A stretch of 64,000 bases of DNA. It comes from Argopecten irradians (Eukaryota; Mollusca; Bivalvia; Pectinida; Pectinidae). Below are positions 50,689 through 61,219 of this stretch, one piece after another (position 1 is the first letter of the stretch; every line of letters begins with the position of its first letter). Location of the stretch: NCBI RefSeq assembly GCF_041381155.1, contig NC_091147.1, forward strand, positions 13,331,030 to 13,395,029, written 5' to 3'. The translations under genes and the position numbers were made by a program. The notes below the pieces were generated by a model. The model had not been told where the DNA came from. It made no database searches and was given only the letters and a program-made list of their open reading frames with translations.

Positions 50689-53600
50689 CTTTAAAGTAAA
50701 AATTTTCGGGAGGTCAGAGACACAACGAATGGTCGGTTGGTTAGTTGGACTTAATGTCTAATTAATAGCTTGGGTTATTTAAGAATGAATCCTTTGTATG
50801 CAAAAATGTTGTGTGTGTGATTGTCTTTGGGAGACAGCAGTATACTAGTATTAACATGTATTCATGTAAAGTCTCCTCAGTGAAACTCTTGACATTTACC
50901 GGTATATAGCCTTATGTCAACCAACAAAGACACAGAACACACCCCACCAGGTCATTTTATACAAACAACAGGCAAATCAGTCGTCCTTCATTTTTCATTC
51001 TGAAACTTTCACTTTTATAGACCATAATGTGTTTCGAACACGGGACATGGGAGACATGTTGAAAGTTAAAAAAATGTCCAATATAAGTTCCCAAAGTTAG
51101 TTGCCTTGATAATCATAGAGTCCTACTTATTCTGGAACAAGAGAAATTAAATCATACAAATGACGAGAGTTTTCTTAAATCACTCCAGGTGCTTTTACAT
51201 TGTTTAATAGGTTCAATTTTTTCTGTGCTAAAAATGGTTGAATAAAACAATAGCCTACCTCCATCCTTTGATGCCAGTTTTGAGACAATGTATGTCTTTT
51301 CATTCATTTTCCTCATATTCCCTTGGATATTTCCATCAGACATTGCCCGCTGTCCAATTTTCTGTCCAGAACTTTTTGGTTTAACTACATTTTCACATGA
51401 TGTAGACCTTCTGGGGAGTTGCTTCCCTTTGACGTAAGACTTCCAGCTATTTGGCTGCATTCCCAGCGATTTTCTCTTTTCTGTCTGGTCACGGTGTTCC
51501 CCTGCCGGAATGGTAATTTCTGCAGACATTGATAAGGTATTCTGGAAGACTTCATCGTCAACATCATCCTTAACGATCATTGTTCTAAAATCATCTACTG
51601 AATCACGGGGTGTGTTTTCTGTGTCTGCTGATATTTCAATCTTCAAAATAAATTTCAAGATACAAGATATTTAATGTGGCCCTAGTATCTTTTTAAACTT
51701 TTAAGAATTCCTTAACTTCAAATTCTTCAGGAAAGCATTACTGAAGTTATGGAAAGCTCCTTATTAACTTAAGATGTTTTTTCTTAATTTCTGTAATGCT
51801 TTCCTATGGAGAATTCTAAGTTCAGGAATTCCTTGTTAATAAAACTGGGCCCTGGTAAAACAGTAAGTTATAAAATCTCATAAGTAAACCAGAAGAGTTT
51901 AGATTAGTACTAAGAAAAATTTTCTCTTGCAAGATCAAAATTGAAACCAACCAAAATTTGCACCATACATCACCTTATCTTGGTAACCCTATCACCACTA
52001 CAGTTGTGGGTTTAACTACAAGACAAACGAAATTTCTTTTTTTGTTGTGTTTTTTTTGCATTTTGTACCACCATAACTTGAATTTACTTTAGAGCCTCTC
52101 TGGTTGGTTCTTTCAAGGTCAGCTGACAGTGCTGCCCTCTGGCGGTTGACAATGCTGCAGATCCGGGGTGCAGCATGAGACAAGTGCCTGAACTTTGGAT
52201 TTTTCACAGCGTAAGTCTTACTGGACAGCTGGCTAGGGTCAATCTGGCAATAGATGTAGAATCTGTAGAATGTGTCCAAAAAGCATTTATGAAAGAAGAC
52301 TATGCCTGGAAGTATGGCAAGCAAGGCAAAAATTAGAGCTTTGAGGTAGGTCCATACTTTAGAAAAGTGTGCCAATACATATGACACTATTACTGGAAAC
52401 TAAGGATGTTGTTTGAATTCCAGAATGGTTTCAGATACGCTACGACATTCCATTTGGATATTTTTTCAATATGTGAAAATTGTCTGCATGTAATATTGAA
52501 TGTTTAAATATATCATTAAATATATCAAATAAAAGCAATGAAGTGAAAATTAGATGATTTCTCTGATGTTTTAGCGCAGTCGCTGTCGTAAATAGGAATG
52601 TATTTTCGTACACCGGAAGTAATAATGTTTGTCGTAATAAATGATGAGGGGTTGCATAAGGACCAAAAATTCAGGAAATCTAAAAAAAATCGCATACAGA
52701 TTTCCTAAAACACATAATTTGGGAAAATCATCCGGACCAAAAATTCAAAATCTAAAAAAAAACAGCCATAAACCATTTATAAAACACAAGTAGATCCCTG
52801 AGGGATCTTGGCGCCCACCAAAGAATGATCATAAATCATAGTCTCTGCTTTTCTACCCTTTTACTACATACTACATATGAAACTTGAGAAAGATCCTTTT
52901 AGTACTTTCTGAGTTATATAGCAGTAGCAAAATTCAATTATCAAAATCCAAGATGTCTACCTGTCGGCCATCTTGTTGACCGATCGGTCCCAATATACAA
53001 TAGGCACAACTAGGCTCCTAGGGGAACCTGCACATGAAATTTGAGACAGATCCCTTCAACACTTTCTGAGAAGTAGCGGTAACAATCTTCAATTATCAAA
53101 ATCCAAGATGGCTGCCTGGTGGCCATGTTGTTGACCGATCAGTCCCAAAATGCAATTTGCACAACTAGATCCCTAAGGGAACCTGCGTATGAAATTTGAG
53201 CACTGGATGAAATGGAGGTAGATTTGTAAGTTACAAACTTTAAAGCTTGAAAAATTGTAAAGATTTGATCGATGACCCCATGTTTTTTATATGGCATTAG
53301 AAAAAATATATTACCTTGAGTATATCATATATAAATATTGTGAAATTGACATTTTCAATTTTTTTTTTTTTTGTTGCCTTTTCATTGATTTTTGGGGGAA
53401 AAAATATGGGAAAACGATGTGATAATTACGTGTAGAAACGGTCCTTTGAAATAATGAAAATTAGCTAGCATTTGTAAAGATACAATAAATTTTTATATTG
53501 TTCTATCGTTAGAAATTTAGGATAAAAAAAGGATTGAGACTACATTCACCTTAAACAGAAAATATAATAGTATGATTTTTGAAAAATATTTTAAGCGCAA

Positions 53601-56600
53601 ATATCTCAAAAAGCAGTTCGAGAACACCAATTTTTCTTTACAGATTTGAAATCTGCATGAAAAATGTAAAAAATAAGACCTGTTCGAAAAAAATTACATA
53701 GGTTTTCCAAGTATGAAGCTACCTTAAAATAATTAAAATTCATCAGATTTCAAAAAGAAATTCCTATGAAATATAGTGATACACGATACATTGTATATTC
53801 CAATTTTGCATATTACAGACTTTTGTGTTACCTCCCTTGAGGATAGACATCAATATCAAATGTGACATCATTGTTTTGTAAGGGAAACTCTTGTTTTTTT
53901 ATGACGTTACTTGCAAATATGTGATGTCACAATCAATACTTACCCACAAAGGCAGATAACTCTGTAATATGCAAATACAGAATTGAGACACCACTTTCAA
54001 TACCGACTTACATTTTCTTTATCACTGGAAATTTTCTTTTTCCTGGTATTTTCCTTGACTGTCTGCTGAGGTTTTTCTTTTGGTTTCTGCTTGTTTTTAT
54101 TATCCAATTGCTTCTCTTCCACCTTGTTGACAGACATTTTCCGAAGCGCCAGGTGTGTCGGATTCCGAGCTAAAGGTATCTTTTTCGTGGGACGAGGTGC
54201 TTCCTTAACATGGCCACCCTTGGACAAAGGTTTTTTCTTTCCAACATCTGCACTATCTCTACTTACTTGTTTACTGTTGGATACCATTTCCTTGGATGCT
54301 TCAGGAATATTTCTGTCCTTTTGCATGGAATTCTTATCAGTTTCTTCAATCAATTTAGATTCCTTTTTGCTTTGTTTGAGCTCTGTGGAGTCTCTGTTCG
54401 GGTTTACAGTTTGAATATTTCCGTCCTCAGGGGAAACATTTCCAGAACGCTTTTGATGACCTTGACCTTCCTCTGACTGGTGTCGAAATGTGTAGGATCT
54501 AAGCTGGGGCATTGCTAGAATCTCATTGGCTGTTGGTCTCACATCTGGGTCTTTATTTAACAGTCTATGGATCAAGTGTTCCAATGTAGCACCAAAATAT
54601 CTGAAATTATTTCATTAATTAATAAACATTTACAAAAATGATAGAATTAACAGCATATGACCTTCATCTGTAGTGCTATGGAGCAGCATCCCATAAAGTT
54701 CACCTATATCCAACAAGAGACCCAATTGGTCTTAACTGTCATCTAACTGTTAACACAATATACAGTAGAAATGAAATACAGTAAGTTGTATGTTTAACAA
54801 ATATTTAACAATTGTAACATATTTTATCCCCTGTGACCTTGAATGAAGGTCAAGGTCATTTATTTTAACAAACTTGGTAGCCCTTCATTTCAGCATCCCA
54901 CAGGCCCAATATCAGGTCTCCAGGCCTCTTAGTTATTCACAAGAAGTTGTTTAAAGATTTTAGACTGTAAGACCCCTGTGACCTTGAAAGAAGATCAAAA
55001 TCCTCCATTTGAACAAACTTGGTAGCCCTTAATCCCAGCATGCCACAGGCCTAATATCAGGTCTCTCGGCCTCTTAGTTATTCACAAGAAGTCCTTTAAA
55101 GAATTTAGCCTATTTGACCCTTGTGTCCTTGAGTAAAGGTCAAGGTCATTAATTTGAACAAAATTGGTAGCCCTTAATCCCAGCATGCCACAGGCCCAAT
55201 ATCAGGTCTCTCAGCCTCTTAGTTATTCACTATAAGTCCTTTAAAGATTTTAGCCTAATTTGACCCTTGTGACCTTGAAAAAAGGTCAAAATCCTCCATT
55301 TGAACAAACTTGGTAGCCCTTAATCCCAGCATGCCACAGGCCTAATATCAGGTCTCTCGGCCTCTTAGTTATTCACAAGAAGTCCTTTAAAGATTTTAGC
55401 CTATTTGACCCTTGTGTCCATGAATAAAGGTCAAGGTCATTAATTTGAACAAAGTTGGTAGCACTTAATCCTAGCATGCCACAGGCCCAATATCAGGTCT
55501 CTAGGCCTCTTAGTTATTCACAAGAAGTCCTTTAAAGATTTTAGCCTATTTGACCCTTGTGTCCTTGAGTAAGGTCAAGGTCATTAATTTGAACAAAATT
55601 GGTAGCCCTTAATCTCAGCATCCCACAGACCCAATATCAGGTCTCTAGGCCTCTTAGTTATTCACAAGAAGTCGTTTAAAGATTTTAGCCTATTTGACCC
55701 TTGTGTCCTTGAATAAAGGTCAAGGTCATTAATTTGAACAAAGTTGGTAGCCCTTATTCCTAGCATGCCACAGGCCCAATATCATGTCTCTAGACCTCTT
55801 AGTTATTCAGAATAAGTTGTTTAAAGATTTAGCCCTTTTGACCCCTGTGACTTTCAATGAATTCATTTGAACAAACTTGGTAGCCCTTAAACCCAGCATG
55901 TCGCAGGTCCAATATGATTCCCTGGGCATTTTGGTTCTTAAGAAGTTGTTTAAAGATTTTAACCTATATGACCCCTGTGACCTTAAATGTATGTCAAGAT
56001 CCTTCATTTGAACAAACTTGGTAGCCCTTTATACCAGCATGCCGAAGGCCCAATATCAGATCTCTAGGCTTCTTAGTTATTCAAAAGAAGTTATTTGAAG
56101 GTTTTAGCCTATTTGGCCCCTGCGACCTTAAATGAAGGTAAAGGTGATTTATTTGAACAAACTTGGTAGACTTTCATCCCAGAATGCTGCAGGCCTAAAA
56201 TGAGTACCTTGGGCCTTTTGGTTATTGAGAAGAAGTTGTTTGAATGAAAAATTTACGCACTTCGTAAGGCGGACGATTTTGACTCTTCAGATTTGTGATT
56301 TGACTCTTGAGCTGCTAAAAGTCAAGGATCAACTGAGTGCTGTCATACAAAATGAGATAGTAACTCTTAAAGTTGATACATTTACATTACCTAGGGATAT
56401 GATCATATTTATATTACCTAGGGATATGATCATATTTACAATACCTAGGGATAGGATCATATTCACATTACCTAGGGATAGGATCTTACCTAGGGATAGG
56501 ATATTTACATTACCTAGGGATAGGATCACATTTATGTTACCTAGGGATAGGATCATATTACATTACTAGGGATAGGATCATATTTACATTACCTAGGGAT

Positions 56601-59600
56601 AGGATCATATTAACATTACGTAGGGATAGGATCATATTTACATTACCTAGGGATAGGATCATATATTTACATTTACATTACCTAGGGATAGGATCATATT
56701 TACATTACCTAGGGATAGGATCATATTTACATTACCTAGGGATAGGATATATTTACATTACCTAGGGATAGGATCATATTTACATTACCTAGGGGATAGG
56801 ATCATATTTACATTACCTAGGGATAGGATCATATTTACATTACCTAGGGATAGGATCATATTTACATTACCTAGGGATAGGATCATATTTACATTACCTA
56901 GGGATATTAATCATAATTTACATTACTAGGATAGGATCATATTTACATTACCTAGGGATAGGATCATATTAATACATTTACCTAGGGATAGGATCATATT
57001 TACATTACCTAGGGATAGGATCAAATTTACATTACCTAGGGATAGGATCATATTTACATTACCTAGGGATAGGATCATATTAACATTACCTAGGGGGATA
57101 GGATCATATTAACATTACCTAGGATAGGATCATATTTACATTACCTAGGGATAGGATCATATTTGCCCTGAAGAATAATCATCACGAGGGAGTCAAAGTC
57201 TGGAGCGTTAAACGGAACACGTAGACAACACATTCTCGTACAATACACATCCAGCCGCCCACATATCACTCTTGTGGTTATATCTGATGGCGCAGGTCAA
57301 GGTCAAAACAAATATAAAATAGGTCAAGGTCAACAGAGTTTAACACGGAGCTAAGTATATATTAGGTCACATCCACAGTCTTTATTTATGCCTGGGCAAT
57401 TGAAATTGAGGCCTCAAAAAGGGGGAGGGGCGCTTATAGGGACATGGGCACTTATTGAGTCGAATATGGAATAATAAAATTCACAAAGGTCAAGTCCAAT
57501 AGGGTCATAAGGATTAATACATACCAAATTTTGCCTAAACATAAATAGGATTAAGAGAAAAACATGGTTCAAATATCAAAAATGTTATTATGAAATGGAA
57601 AGACTTGTATAATTTTTCATGTAGCAATATATCCATAATTTGTAACTATGATAAATTGTTGAGGATACGGTTTACGTTGACATATCTCTGGACTCAAATA
57701 GAATGGCGTTCCAATTGTGGTTAAAGCGTGGTCACCACTGTCTCGTAAAATCCGTGCAATCCCGAAATCTCCGAGTTTGATCACACGCTTGCTGTTTAGA
57801 AAAATATTCTGGGACTTCAGATCTGAAACAAAAAGGCAGAGCAAAAGACCTATTATTTAAGTCATTGTATCCACTGAATACGATAACAGCATCCTCAATA
57901 CTCCAGGGGTTACTATCACTGATCACTTATATCCACCTCTGGACTACCTTATAGTAAAACCGGAGGCAGTTCAGGAGAAAACAAGGAGTTGCATCTCTTA
58001 TTTTTTCAAGGAGCCGCAAAGTGTGGCATTATCCAGGCACCACTCACTTGGTATCAAAGCCCAAATATATCAAGGTTAAAGTAAAAATTATTCAAGTATA
58101 ACTTTAAATGTATGCGAGTATTGTAAAACTGAAAAAATAACAGCAGGTAACAAAAAGAAACAGTAATTTGGTATTTTTGACTGAGTTTCCATGGTAACAG
58201 AAATAAAAAAAAAAAAATGGAAGGTCCGCAACAGCAAAAGGCAAGGCACAACTTGGGCACTTGTCTGATATACGGGTATACAGAACGTTTCAAGGAGCTG
58301 CGTTAAATGGTGTTCTAAGTTATAAATTGGAAATGAATCTCAGACGGACAGAGCCCAATTTAATATCCTCCGAAAGCGCGTTTCTCAGGGGATAAAAACC
58401 GGCCAATCTAAGGTCTGCATGGACTTCCTTTGAAGAGAGAGTGATGCCTAACTCCAAAGGCACACAGTCAATGCAACCATAATGTAACGTTATGCGATTC
58501 TTGTATATCAAAGGATCAAATTACCTGTGTCATGTGTGACCTCCAGGTTTACTATGAGTAAAAGACAGGTGACAATTTTTTTTACCTCTATGGAGAATGT
58601 TACTGGAATGTATGTACTTCAGCGCCAGACAGATCTGCACAAACCAGTCAAATATAACCTTAAAAAAATGTTTAAATCAATAAAGCTGTATACCAAATAC
58701 ATGTATACAGTTTCTATAAAGATGTACAAAAAATTATCATCCTAATAAACTAAATGGCTGACTTAAAAAGTTGATTAAAAATTACTACAGTTGTGTGTAC
58801 GTCTAAAATATACATGTATCTGGCATAGTGAAATTCAATCACTGCCAATAAAAACATATATAAAGTTAATTAAGAACCTATATTACGTATAAATCACAAA
58901 CCTAACCAAACATCTATCTCTAATAAATACAGTATACATTAAAAGCAAACAAATTAAAGACATCTTATGTGTATTGAATCAAGCAATTTCCCTACCTCTT
59001 TTCCAAAATGAATGCCTTTCTGACCAACAATATTTTTGTGGAGGTCCCCTGAAGATTAAAATAAAAGAAATTTTGATGCAAAAATTAATGTTGATATATA
59101 CATTTAAACAATTATGCTACAAAATGTAATTTAAAAAATCTCAAGAGGCCTAATGGGCCTTAATGGTCATTTGACTTACACAGTATAAAGAACTTTTCTG
59201 AATATTTAAAAAAATATTATCAAATGGTCAAGGTCATTCTAGTGAACAAATTTGAAATTCTTCATCTAGCATGTGCTACAGGCCAAATTTCTGAATACTT
59301 TCTGTATTGGACTTCTGAGATAGTAGGGAAACCCTTTATTCAAACTTGTCACAGGCCCAATTTCAGATCTCTATAGCAGGTCACTTAGTTACTGACAAAA
59401 TATCATTTTAATATATGTTTGCCTAATATTAGACCTCTGTGACCTTGATTCATTTCAATAAACTTGGTAGCCCTTAATTCAGCTTCATCCCAGCATAATA
59501 CCAACCCAATATCATGTCTCTGTCGCTCTTAGTTATATTCACATAAAAAGTGTATATTTGACCACTGTGACCTTAAAGGTCAAGGTCATACATTTAAGCA

Positions 59601-60741
59601 ATCTTTGTAGCCTTAAATTCCTATCATATCATAGCTACAGGCCAAAATTGAGATCTCTAGGTCTCTAAGTTTACAGAGAAGAAGTTTTTAAAAAAAATTA
59701 TAGTCTATTTAATAATTTGACCTCTGTAACTTTAGTATTGAATTGAAATCAAGGTCATTCATTTCAACAAATCATAATTGTAGCCCTTATTTTCACAGCA
59801 TGCTACAGGCCCAATATCTTGTCTCTATAGGTCATGGGGATATTTTGTTATTCACAAGAAGTTGTTTAATTGTTTATCTATTTGACCCCTGTTACCTTGA
59901 GTGAAGGTCAAGGTAAATCATTTCAACAAACTCATTGGATTGGTAGCCTAATTCAGCCCCGCTTGCCAGAGGCCAAATATACCCTGGGGCCTGGGCCTAT
60001 TGTTTATTCTGAAGAAGTTTTTTAAATGAACAGTTTCAGATGGTGGACGTCAGACGAAAAACAAAGCATGGTGACAAATATTGAGTGTATCTTGTATGAT
60101 AATGATTATAGTGTACAATGTAGTTTGAAATGACGTCAAACTATGCACGACCAGCTGCCCGTGTATTATACCTGCACCTATACACTTTGTATTATGTACC
60201 ATATTCGACCCAATAAACACTTACATTCCTATAAGCACCCCTCGAATCCCATTTAAGGCTTCAAATTCACTTACTTTTAATCAAATTCAGACTGATAATA
60301 TGAAAACTTAGTTGGTTTTCTAACCAATTTCTTTTGCAAATAGATTTATGGCTTAAAATTACTTTGTAAAATAATCTTATGAAAGGCAAGTCCAAATTCG
60401 TTTCTATTAAGCGACTCCCAAGTTGCTTCAATTTTCAAGCGACCTCGATGCTTATTGGGTCGAATACTGTGATGTGTTTTACCTCCGTCTGCATATTCCA
60501 TAGCTATATTGAGGCTGCCATCCTTTACATAAGCATCCAGGTAGCTGATGATGTTCGGGTGGTTACATCTAGCAAGGATGGAAACTTCTGTCAGTGATCG
60601 GTCTAGCTCTTTTTCTGACAATTTTAAGATCTTTATAACCTTAATAACACATTTCTTATCATTCTTTAGATTTTTTGCCAACCAAGCTTCTCCGTAGGTA
60701 CCAGAACCTATCATGTTTATCAGTTCGAAATTTCCCGCCAT
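50330..60741 (-). CDS. NIMA-related (Nek) serine/threonine kinase, nine exons, one frameshift
   Basis: Exons in order: 60741-60483, 59048-58996, 58658-58586, 57822-57669, 57283-57145, 54600-54012, 52243-52088, 51640-51259 and 50688-50330. All introns are GT-AG and phases agree. The total is 2164 nt; dropping one extra base in exon 5 gives 2163 nt, exactly 720 residues plus stop. Kinase landmarks: Gly loop GSGTYG at 12-17, ATP Lys 34, alpha-C Glu 52, HRDLKSQN (Asp 129), DFG 147-149, GTPFYLSPE 166-174, then KSDMWAAGC and RPTANEIL. The motif set fits the Nek1/3/5-like group. A basic, Ser/Lys-rich tail follows. Neks act in centrosome, cilium and cell-cycle control; the specific role is unknown. 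It is divergent from the PLP-enzyme gene. Introns 5, 2 and 6 hold tandem or dispersed repeats. Confidence 0.9.
50720..51120 (-). mobile_element. Retroposon D1, diverged copy
   Basis: It shares CAACAAAGACACAGAACACA, CCCCACCAGGTCATTTTATA, CAAATCAGTCGTCC and TTTTATAGACCAT... with the long copy at 23412-23913, and a GGTTGGTTAG-rich tail side. It lies in the last intron of the Nek gene. Confidence 0.65.
51259..51640 (-). CDS. Nek exon 8 (tail)
   Basis: [52 protein letters not shown] and [20 protein letters not shown]. Ser/Lys-rich and low-complexity in part. The donor GGATGGAG/GTAGGC leaves phase 1. Confidence 0.75.
52088..52243 (-). CDS. Nek exon 7 (tail)
   Basis: [52 protein letters not shown]. 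It is phase 0-0 with acceptor TTGCCAG/ATT and donor TCTAAA/GTAAAT. No known domain. Inclusion rests on phase fit and open reading. Confidence 0.65.
52795..53215. repeat. Second locus of the AAGATGGC array (2-3 units)
   Basis: It starts AGGGATCTTGGCGCCCACCA, as the first locus does. Units contain TCCAAGATGGCTGCCTGGTG and ACTAGATCCCTAAGGGAACC. It lies in Nek intron 6. Confidence 0.85.
53793..53985. repeat. Palindromic MITE M3, copy 4
   Basis: TATATTCCAATTTTGCATAT at the left pairs with TCTGTAATATGCAAATACAG at the right, and AGGATAGACATCAATATCAA with CACAATCAATACTTACCCAC. It sits about 26 bp on the intron side of the Nek exon 6 donor. Confidence 0.82.
54012..54600 (-). CDS. Nek exon 6 (end of kinase domain and basic tail)
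   Basis: [36 protein letters not shown] end the kinase domain. A long Lys/Ser/Asn-rich region follows ([35 protein letters not shown]), likely disordered. The donor is GAAAAT/GTAAGT in phase 0. Confidence 0.9.
54828..56250. repeat. About 145-bp array containing TGACCTTGA...TCAAGGTCA, about 10 copies
   Basis: Units read GACCCCTGTGACCTTGAATG, AAGGTCAAGGTCAT, TTGAACAAACTTGGTAGCCC, AGCATGCCACAGGCCCAATA, TCAGGTCTCTAGGCCTCTTA, TTATTCACAAGAAGT. They lie in Nek intron 5, next to the 27-bp array. Confidence 0.92.
56375..57168. repeat. 27-bp minisatellite made from the Nek exon 5 splice donor, about 29 copies
   Basis: The unit on the plus strand is ACATTACCTAGGGATAGGAT then CATATTT. On the gene (minus) strand it reads TATGATCCTATCCCTAG then GTAATGTAAA, that is, 17 nt of the exon end and 10 nt of intron including the GT. 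The first unit, at 57145-57168, is the real junction. Several units carry small indels. Confidence 0.93.
57145..57283 (-). CDS. Nek exon 5 with a one-base insertion; its donor is in the 27-bp array
   Basis: [16 protein letters not shown] is followed by an extra A (57233-57234), after which the next frame gives [29 protein letters not shown]. Read literally, the frame stops soon after. The exon ends CCTATCCCTAG/GTAATG, which is also one unit of the minisatellite. The split Arg codon joins exon 6. Confidence 0.8.
57395..57475. repeat. MITE M4 fragment
   Basis: AAAAAGGGGGAGGGGCGCTTAT and GCACTTATTGAGTCGAATAT match the right part of the copy at 62841-63062. Lies in Nek intron 4. Confidence 0.6.
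57669..57822 (-). CDS. Nek exon 4 (catalytic loop and activation segment)
   Basis: [47 protein letters not shown]. The donor was chosen as AAACC/GTATCC because it gives [10 protein letters not shown] across the junction. The alternative CAAC/GTAAAC breaks the frame. Confidence 0.85.
57872..58540. repeat. MITE M5 interrupted by an M7 repeat
   Basis: The left M5 part (ATCCTCAATACTCCAGGGGT, GATCACTTATATCCACCTCT) and the right interior (AACCATAATGTAACGTTATG, GGATCAAATTACCTG) flank a reversed M7 copy at 58130-58400 (CCATGGTAACAGAAATAAAA, AGAGCCCAATTTAATATCCT). This is a nested insertion in Nek intron 3. Confidence 0.6.
58586..58658 (-). CDS. Nek exon 3
   Basis: [20 protein letters not shown] then ILHR, leading into the catalytic loop. 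The donor is CATAGAG/GTAAAA; phase is 0 to 1. Confidence 0.9.
58996..59048 (-). CDS. Nek exon 2
   Basis: The acceptor is TCTTCAG/GG and the donor GAAAAGAG/GTAGGG. It encodes [18 protein letters not shown] and completes the split Gly codon. The residues fit the hinge and alpha-D region. Confidence 0.88.
59140..60060. repeat. Diverged copy of the TCAAGGTCA array in Nek intron 1
   Basis: About six degenerate units (ACCTTAAAGGTCAAGGTCAT, CTACAGGCCAAATTTCTGAA, CAGGCCCAATATCTTGTCTC) related to 54828-56250 but much more diverged. Confidence 0.8.
60193..60476. repeat. MITE M4, complete copy next to the Nek exon 1 donor
   Basis: ACCATATTCGACCCAATAAA at the left and GCTTATTGGGTCGAATACTG at the right are inverted repeats. 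The right end is about 7 bp from the exon. Confidence 0.75.
60483..60741 (-). CDS. Nek exon 1 (N-lobe)
   Basis: It starts at [23 protein letters not shown], then [30 protein letters not shown] and MEYADGG. It ends GACGGAG/GTAAAAC in phase 1. A MITE lies within about 7 bp of this donor. Confidence 0.92.
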
Positions 60742-61144
60742 CTTTCAAAGACGGATCTGAAGAAGAAATGGTGTTATGGATCAAAAAAGAATGTTTTACA
60801 AGAGTTTTGCAATCATTGCATGACATTTGGGCGATTTGAGACCTTTGGAGTTATCAACATTGCTATTCTTCATCCGCCCGTGACTGTTTTGTGTAATTTT
60901 CAAGCTGCTGCAGTACTCATTCCATCAGCTGTATAAGCGAAGAATAACTTCAGAAAGAATCCGAAAGGCAAAATCACTGTCATCACAACGTTTGTGTCAG
61001 ATGATAACTAACACTATCTTTAAGCGCGTGATTGACGTTGTTACTTTCACTTTATCTTTTAAAAAGTAAACATTGGTAAAATTCATGATCTCTCCAAGCA
61101 CTTACACGTACCTTGTGAAATAATATTCAACTGCATGGTTTAGT
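60742..61144. promoter_or_regulatory. Shared 400-bp divergent promoter region
   Basis: It lies between the Nek ATG (minus strand) and the PLP-enzyme ATG (plus strand), with no exon inside. No clear TATA box or other motif stands out. A bidirectional promoter is inferred from the head-to-head spacing alone. Confidence 0.45.
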
Positions 61145-61219
61145 ATGTCTAAACTTCTTCCATATGTTTGTCCTAAATGGGCACAGAATCTAAAACACAT
61201 TCCAAAATACCGGGTTCAG
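61145..61219 (+). CDS. PLP-enzyme exon 1
   Basis: [20 protein letters not shown] then KYRVQ; donor CAG/GTAATT. A short upstream ATG (ATGGTTTAG) is immediately closed, so this is the first usable start. No clear mitochondrial leader. Confidence 0.85.

Noticed and set aside
56225..56569. Plus-strand frame repeating LPRDRIIF
   Set aside because: Antisense reading of the 27-bp array.
57670..57676. Alternative Nek exon 4 donor CAAC/GTAAAC
   Set aside because: It leaves one base, which puts the next exon out of frame; AAACC/GTATCC gives the expected KPYNHKSD.
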